Source of the DNA: an uncultured Microcaldota archaeon
GTDB lineage: Archaea > Micrarchaeota > Micrarchaeia > Micrarchaeales > Micrarchaeaceae
Length of the DNA: 8,731 nt
Direction: 5' to 3'
NCBI GenBank assembly: GCA_903858385.1
Contig: CAIOIN010000124.1
Location: 1 to 8,731, forward strand
Shown here: positions 4,486 through 8,731 of the stretch, piece after piece
Position numbering within the stretch: position 1 is the first letter of the stretch
Layout of the letters: each line of letters opens with the position of its first letter
Position numbers and translations under genes: made by a program
The notes under the pieces: model-generated
The model's input: the letters and a program-made list of their open reading frames with translations, nothing else
The model's database searches: none
Told to the model about the DNA's origin: nothing

Positions 4486-5625
4486 ATGCTTTACTTAGAC
4501 AGCATCATACTCCACAATTTCAAATCCTTCAGGCACGCCAACATAAAATTCGGGAAGGGCTTCAATTGCATAGTCGGGCCCAACGGCTCCGGCAAGTCGA
4601 ACATATGCGACTCGCTGCTTTTCGCGCTGGGAGAAAGCTCGCTGAGGCGTATGAGGCTGACCTCTTTCCCGCAATTGATAAACAGCCACGCGAAGCCGAA
4701 GAAGGAGGACAATGTCAAGAGGGCTTACGTGAAGCTGTCGTTCAGGGGCGAGGAGCCTTTGGAGATAGCCAGGATAATAAAGTCCAACAACAAGGTGGGC
4801 TACAGGCTCAACGACAGGCACGCCACAAGGCAGGATGTCATTGACGTGCTGCGCGCCAAGAGGTGCGAGATCAACGAGACCAACGCGATAACGCAGGGCG
4901 AGATAGGGACGCTGCTCTCGCTGAACGCGAAGGAGCGTAGAGGGCTGATAGACGTCGCTGCCGGCATAAAGGATTTCGACGACAAGAAGTCGGCATCGCT
5001 CAAGGAGCTTGAGAAGGTCGAGGGCAGCATCAGCGAGGCGGGCATAATGCTGAGCGAGCGGCAGGGGTTCCTCAACGAGCTCGCGAAGGAGAAGGAAGAC
5101 GCAGAGCACCACATCGCACTGACAAATTCGATAAAGGAGACGAGCTACACCATACTGAAGTCGAGGGAGAAGGGCATAATGTCCGAGTACGAGAGCTCGC
5201 TTGCGCTCATCAAGGAAAGAGAGAAGAAAAGGAACGATATCGACGGTAAAATAAAGGAGGCTGACATCGAGATAGAGAGCCTTTCAAACAAGAGGGAGGC
5301 CGCGGCGAAGAGCCTGAACGAGCGGTCGATAGAGGTAGGATCGACGAACAAGCTATTGGAGTCTGCGAACCGCGACAGCGCGGTCAAGGAGTCGCAGCTG
5401 AGCTCGGCGAAGAACAGCATAGCCGAATTGGAGAAGGCCATCGCGGAATTGAAATCGTCGAGAGCGAAGATGGTCGAGGAGAGGACGGCTAACGAAAGCG
5501 GCCTGAAGAGCGCGAACGAGGAACTGGCAGAAAAGAGCAAGAAGCTCAAGCTCATCGACGTCTATGACGATGCAGGTGTAGGATCGCTGCTCAGCAGGTA
5601 CGGCGAGACCCCAGAAGAGGCTTGA
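4486..5625 (+). CDS. smc: SMC chromosome-partition ATPase, N-terminal part (frame broken at about 5611)
   Basis: This frame encodes the N-terminal head and first coiled-coil arm of an SMC protein, the ring-forming ATPase that organises and segregates chromosomes. Residues 1-15 carry the usual N-terminal strand ending NFKSF. Walker A (GPNGSGKSN) is at 31-39 with Lys37, and the Q-loop motif NAITQGEI has Gln137. From about 166 onward the protein is a charged, heptad-like coiled coil. After residue 375 (Thr, codon 5608-5610) the frame reads only four more sense codons and ends at a TGA (5623-5625), in the middle of the coiled coil. The next frame continues the protein without a gap. Removing one C from the C4 run at 5609-5612 joins the two into one protein of 1134 residues, a normal SMC size. 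On its own this part lacks the hinge, signature motif and Walker B and could not be a working SMC. Confidence 0.93.
   Translation: MLYLDSIILHNFKSFRHANIKFGKGFNCIVGPNGSGKSNICDSLLFALGESSLRRMRLTSFPQLINSHAKPKKEDNVKRAYVKLSFRGEEPLEIARIIKSNNKVGYRLNDRHATRQDVIDVLRAKRCEINETNAITQGEIGTLLSLNAKERRGLIDVAAGIKDFDDKKSASLKELEKVEGSISEAGIMLSERQGFLNELAKEKEDAEHHIALTNSIKETSYTILKSREKGIMSEYESSLALIKEREKKRNDIDGKIKEADIEIESLSNKREAAAKSLNERSIEVGSTNKLLESANRDSAVKESQLSSAKNSIAELEKAIAELKSSRAKMVEERTANESGLKSANEELAEKSKKLKLIDVYDDAGVGSLLSRYGETPEEA
5606..5625 (+). other. smc: Apparent +1 frameshift in smc (extra C in CCCC)
   Basis: In the upstream frame the sequence reads GAG ACC CCA GAA GAG GCT TGA. With one C dropped from 5609-5612 it reads GAG ACC CAG AAG AGG CTT GAC GAA, giving ETQKRLDELE, a perfect continuation of the coiled coil. 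The downstream frame is blocked by a TAG at 5579-5581, so the switch must occur between about 5582 and 5625. No other disruption is seen in about 3.4 kb. A sequencing or assembly error, or a very recent mutation, is most likely. Programmed +1 frameshifting is possible but unsupported. Confidence 0.85.
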
Positions 5626-7891
5626 CGAATTAGAGTCGGAGCACGGGAAGGCAACCAATGCACACATGCAGCAGTCGGTTGCAGTGGAAAGCGCGAACGG
5701 CAGGATCGGCGAATTGAAGGGCAGCATAAACGGCAACATCAAGGAACGGGAGATGACGGCCAAGTTGATAGAAGAAGAAAAGAAAAAGATCATGCCGGTG
5801 GCATCCGGCATCGCGGAGGCGCAGAAGAAGCTTGAAGAGAACGCTGCGGAGGCAGGCCGCGTGAACGACACGATAAACAAGATATACTCTGACCATGTCA
5901 ATCTCAGGGAGCAGCTCGCGAGCTCCGGACACTATTCGGACAAGGGCGCTGAGACGCTCGGCAAAAGCATCAAAGAAGGATTCTACGGCAGGGCCTACGA
6001 GCTCTGCAGCTACGACGACAAATTTGCCGTGGCGGTGCAGGCAGCGGCCGGACAGAGGCTGAACTATTTCGTGGTAGATTCTAGCGAGACCGCGAGCCGC
6101 GCGATAAAATTGCTCAAGGAGAAGAGCCTTGGAAGGGCCTCATTCATACCGATAGAGGACATGCAGGTCAGGCAGACCGTAGCAGTCAAGGGATTGAAAC
6201 CCTTCCTGGAGAATGTCAAGTTCGACAAGAAATACGGAGCGGCATTCGATTACATATTCTCGAACACGTATCTGGTCGACAGCATAGAAGCGGCAAAGAG
6301 AGCAGGGATAGGAAGCTGCAGGTTCGTCACGCTTGAGGGGGAGCTGGTGGAGCAGTCGGGGGTCATAACCGGCGGACCCATGCGGGCGATGCAGTCGCCT
6401 GCGCTGCTCGAATCGAGATTGAAGAAGCTTGACGATGAAAAGAAGGCGGCGAACGGCAGGCTGTACGAGCTGAACACCGAAGCGGATTCGATAAGAAAGA
6501 GGATCGCATCGTACCAGACCGAGGAAGCGAACCGCAACAATGAGATGAGGCATCTTCAGCAGCAGGTCGAAGGCATGGATGCCGCGATCGACTCAAAGAA
6601 GAAGGAGCTTGCCTCGATGGAATCCAAGCTTGCGCAGATGATGGCCGAATTCGAGAGGCTCGGAACGGAGAAAGCGAGATCCGAGGCGGGCATAGCCGCA
6701 TTGAGGGCAGAGAACGAGAAGTTGTATTCGACGAAAACCGTGCAGCAGCACAAGGGCAAGCAGCCCGCGGCAGGAGGCGCACAGGATGCGAAGGCGCTGC
6801 GCGAAGAGGTGGAAAATCTCAAGATAAGGATAGCAACGGTCACGAAGGAGAACGAGATGCGCGGCAGCAGGATTATTGAGATAGAGAAAGAGGAGGGCGG
6901 CAAGACAAAGGAGATGGACGCGCTCAGGAAAGGCGTCGCCGCGCTCAACAAGGAGATGGCAGAGATAGACAAGTCCAAGGCGGAGCTGCAGGAGAAGATA
7001 AGGAGCCACGACACGAAATCCGCGGGGCTGTACAAGGAATTGCAGGTAATTGAGGAGAAATTGACGAAGATGTCGACCGAGAAGGGCAGGCTCTCTAGTG
7101 ACATGGAGAAGACCGAGCGCGACCTGATCGAATTGAGCCTGAAGAAAGGCCAGTCCGAGACGAGGATGAACGACATAAAAGCCGAACTGCTCTCGTATTC
7201 CGGAGTGAAGATCGTCGAAGGCAGGACGATTGAGCAGTTGGAAGCCGCGCTTGCGGTAGCGAAGTCCGAGCTCGAGAAGCTCGGGAACGTGAACCTCAAG
7301 GCCCCGGAGATATACGAATCGAAGAAGAGCGATGTGGAGATGGCCAGGCAGAAGCTGCAGGTCCTTGACAGCGAGAAGGGTTCCATAGTGGGCATGATAA
7401 ACGAGATAGAGTCGAAGAAGCTGAACATATTCGTGGACACGCTCAAGGCGGTGAACGAGAACTTCAAGAGCCTGTACGGCAACATATTCGAAGGCGCGGC
7501 CTATCTCTACCTTGAGAATCCGAAGGACCCGTTCAATTCCGGACTTTTGATACACATGACTTCGGCGACGAAGAAGGAGCGCGCCTCGGAGCAGTTGTCG
7601 GGAGGCGAGAAGTCGCTGTTGATGCTGATGCTGATATTCGCGATACAGATGAGGAACCCGATGTCGTTCTACATATTCGACGAGATAGACGCTTCGCTTG
7701 ACAAGGAGAATTCGAAGAAGCTGTCGAGGCTGATGAAGGAGCTGAGCAGGAGCTCGCAGGTCATAATGGTGAGCCACAACGACTCGATGATAACGGCTGC
7801 TGATACTGCCATAGGCGTGGTGAGGAAGGACGACGAATCCCAGGCGGTGGGCATGCAGCTGAACGCAGAAGCGATAGAGAAGAGCGCATAA
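5612..7891 (+). CDS. smc: SMC chromosome-partition ATPase, C-terminal part (after the frameshift)
   Basis: This frame supplies the rest of the SMC protein, residues 376-1134 of the joined product. If read alone, its first ATG is at 5666 with no convincing ribosome binding site. The end of the first coiled-coil arm runs to about 485. The hinge (dimerisation) domain spans about 490-635: it contains GFYGRAYELC, AAAGQRLNYFVV and the glycine-rich QSGVITGGP. The returning arm covers about 640-930 and is interrupted near 749-770 by a Gln/Pro/Gly-rich segment. The head resumes at LGNVNLKAPEIY (about 931). The ABC signature LSGGEKS is at 1037-1043, Walker B FYIFDEIDASLD has Asp1065 and Glu1066, and the H-loop VSHND has His1097. 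All ATPase motifs are intact, so there is no sign of long-term decay. No ScpA or ScpB partner gene lies within the window. A signal peptidase gene follows 31 bp later. Confidence 0.93.
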   Translation, partial: QKRLDELESEHGKATNAHMQQSVAVESANGRIGELKGSINGNIKEREMTAKLIEEEKKKIMPVASGIAEAQKKLEENAAEAGRVNDTINKIYSDHVNLREQLASSGHYSDKGAETLGKSIKEGFYGRAYELCSYDDKFAVAVQAAAGQRLNYFVVDSSETASRAIKLLKEKSLGRASFIPIEDMQVRQTVAVKGLKPFLENVKFDKKYGAAFDYIFSNTYLVDSIEAAKRAGIGSCRFVTLEGELVEQSGVITGGPMRAMQSPALLESRLKKLDDEKKAANGRLYELNTEADSIRKRIASYQTEEANRNNEMRHLQQQVEGMDAAIDSKKKELASMESKLAQMMAEFERLGTEKARSEAGIAALRAENEKLYSTKTVQQHKGKQPAAGGAQDAKALREEVENLKIRIATVTKENEMRGSRIIEIEKEEGGKTKEMDALRKGVAALNKEMAEIDKSKAELQEKIRSHDTKSAGLYKELQVIEEKLTKMSTEKGRLSSDMEKTERDLIELSLKKGQSETRMNDIKAELLSYSGVKIVEGRTIEQLEAALAVAKSELEKLGNVNLKAPEIYESKKSDVEMARQKLQVLDSEKGSIVGMINEIESKKLNIFVDTLKAVNENFKSLYGNIFEGAAYLYLENPKDPFNSGLLIHMTSATKKERASEQLSGGEKSLLMLMLIFAIQMRNPMSFYIFDEIDASLDKENSKKLSRLMKELSRSSQVIMVSHNDSMITAADTAIGVVRKDDESQAVGMQLNAEAIEKSA

Positions 7892-7922
7892 CTTACTTTC
7901 CTTTCAATCTAATGTTGAGCAA

Positions 7923-8731
7923 ATGGCAAAAAAAGCGAAGCGCAGCAAGGGTCTGCCGATCTGGCCGGTCTACCTGCTTCTTGTGGTCATATTCGCATTC
8001 TACATCTACTTCCAGCACGTCCAGACATTGTCGACGATTTTCGGAGCAGCGCTCTTCTTCGTTATAGCCGTACTGATATCTCTTGAGCTGATAGACAGCA
8101 TCAGGGAAGGCGATTACGTCAGGAACGTCGTTGAACTTGTTATTGCCATAGGAGTGATATTGCTGTTCTGGTTTGCGCTCAAGTTCGCGCTCAACACAAA
8201 TTATCCGCTTGACGTGGTGCCGAGCTGCAGCATGCTGCCCAATCTGCACCGGGGGGACATGATACTGCTGCAGGGCACAGGCGGCTCTGCAGGGATAAAA
8301 GCGCCGGTGATAGACGTCAGCGCGGCCGCGTACAACAACATGGTAAACAACATGAGCAGCGAACAGCTGCTCTGCGTCGCCTACAGCAAGGCCGGTGGAA
8401 TGACGAATGTCTCGCAGACACTGATGCCGAATTATTCTGTGGGGCTTTACCAGAACATCGCGGGAAGGCAGGTGATAGTTCCCCAGGAGGACCAGACCGG
8501 CTTGATAACGTACACCTGCGGTGTCAGGAGACTGCAGTTCGCCGATGGGGTCATTGAGAACGAGGTTTACACCTCTGCGATAACCATTGCGGGCACCACG
8601 ATAATGGGCGACGCCAACAACACTAGAGTGGTGTACCAGACCGTGCCCTGGGATGCATTCTACAGGATCGGGGCCATGTATGTCGTGCACCGGGTCTATG
8701 CGATTATAGATGCCGATGGCAATTATTACAC
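7923..8731 (+). CDS. Signal peptidase I (S26, archaeal Sec11-like), cut by the window end
   Basis: The visible 269 residues are the front of a membrane-bound signal peptidase that removes signal sequences from secreted proteins. A basic N-terminus (MAKKAKRSKG) is followed by membrane helices at about 12-30, 35-56 and 68-90. The charged loop REGDYVR lies between the second and third, so the catalytic domain should face outside. Box B reads VVPSCSMLP followed by GDMILL, with catalytic Ser103. Box D is YVVHRV with His256, the His that replaces the bacterial Lys in archaeal and eukaryotic enzymes. The acidic third motif would lie beyond the window. Ser to His is 153 residues, far more than in compact Sec11-type enzymes. 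The extra segment has four N-glycosylation sequons (Asn143, 162, 170, 232) and Cys151 and Cys199. The ATG has no clear ribosome binding site; a pyrimidine-rich tract (7896-7910) precedes it. It may be co-transcribed with smc. Confidence 0.85.
   Translation, partial: MAKKAKRSKGLPIWPVYLLLVVIFAFYIYFQHVQTLSTIFGAALFFVIAVLISLELIDSIREGDYVRNVVELVIAIGVILLFWFALKFALNTNYPLDVVPSCSMLPNLHRGDMILLQGTGGSAGIKAPVIDVSAAAYNNMVNNMSSEQLLCVAYSKAGGMTNVSQTLMPNYSVGLYQNIAGRQVIVPQEDQTGLITYTCGVRRLQFADGVIENEVYTSAITIAGTTIMGDANNTRVVYQTVPWDAFYRIGAMYVVHRVYAIIDADGNYY

Noticed and set aside
5606..5625. Programmed +1 frameshifting modelled on the bacterial prfB site
   Set aside because: The prfB signal is CTT TGA C with an upstream Shine-Dalgarno. 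Here the P-site codon is GCT, re-pairing on CTT would be poor, and archaea do not use that mechanism. An indel in the C4 run explains the data more simply.
6593..7777. Long minus-strand open frames opposite smc (394 and 309 codons)
   Set aside because: They are shadows caused by the strong codon bias of the coiled-coil gene (GAG/AAG-rich). The Leu/Arg/His- or Ser/Phe-rich products have no motif, while the plus strand carries every SMC motif.
7893..8690. 265-codon minus-strand open frame opposite the signal peptidase gene
   Set aside because: It is rich in His, Arg, Tyr and Val without any motif or membrane pattern. The plus strand encodes clear signal peptidase boxes B and D.
1..8731. CRISPR array, insertion sequence, rRNA or other large RNA gene
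   Set aside because: No regularly spaced repeats, transposase motifs, or conserved rRNA, SRP RNA or RNase P RNA signatures were seen on either strand.

Overview
The window is archaeal, and most likely from a DPANN-type lineage such as Micrarchaeota, although the lineage itself is an inference. The archaeal evidence is direct: a geranylgeranyl reductase of ether-lipid synthesis, the RNA polymerase subunit RpoK, an intron-containing tRNA with a bulge-helix-bulge-like splice site, a signal peptidase with the archaeal Ser/His catalytic arrangement, AT-rich TATA-like boxes, and GGTG/GTGATC-type ribosome binding sites. Ile is mostly ATA and Arg mostly AGG. Gene density is high and the content is mainly housekeeping. 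No CRISPR array, insertion sequence or defence cassette is visible.

Layout. 1-251 is AT-richer (about 42% G+C by hand count) with no recognisable gene; it holds two small inverted repeats and an A8/T8 run. 252-362 (minus) is tRNA-Ala(UGC) with a 39-nt intron, followed on the same strand by an unrecognised protein of 111 residues with a very basic tail (398-733). A 190-bp divergent intergenic region follows, then a plus-strand pair: geranylgeranyl reductase (924-2360) and a short gene, rpoK (2370-2537). These converge, with 5 bp between stop codons, on a minus-strand ICC-like metallophosphoesterase (2543-3292). That gene shares a 51-bp divergent promoter region with a site-2-protease-type membrane metalloprotease carrying a CBS pair (3344-4420). 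Next is smc (4486-7891), split by an apparent one-base insertion in a C4 run at 5609-5612. Last is a signal peptidase I gene (7923 to beyond the window end) with three membrane helices and a large insertion in its catalytic domain.

The genes serve separate core processes: translation (tRNA), transcription (RpoK), lipid hydrogenation (geranylgeranyl reductase), chromosome organisation (SMC, perhaps the basic protein) and membrane or secretory proteolysis (site-2 protease, signal peptidase). I see no evidence for a new multi-gene system. The points most worth a second look are the unusual tRNA elbow bases (A18 and G55), the smc frameshift, the expanded signal peptidase domain and the basic-tailed small protein.
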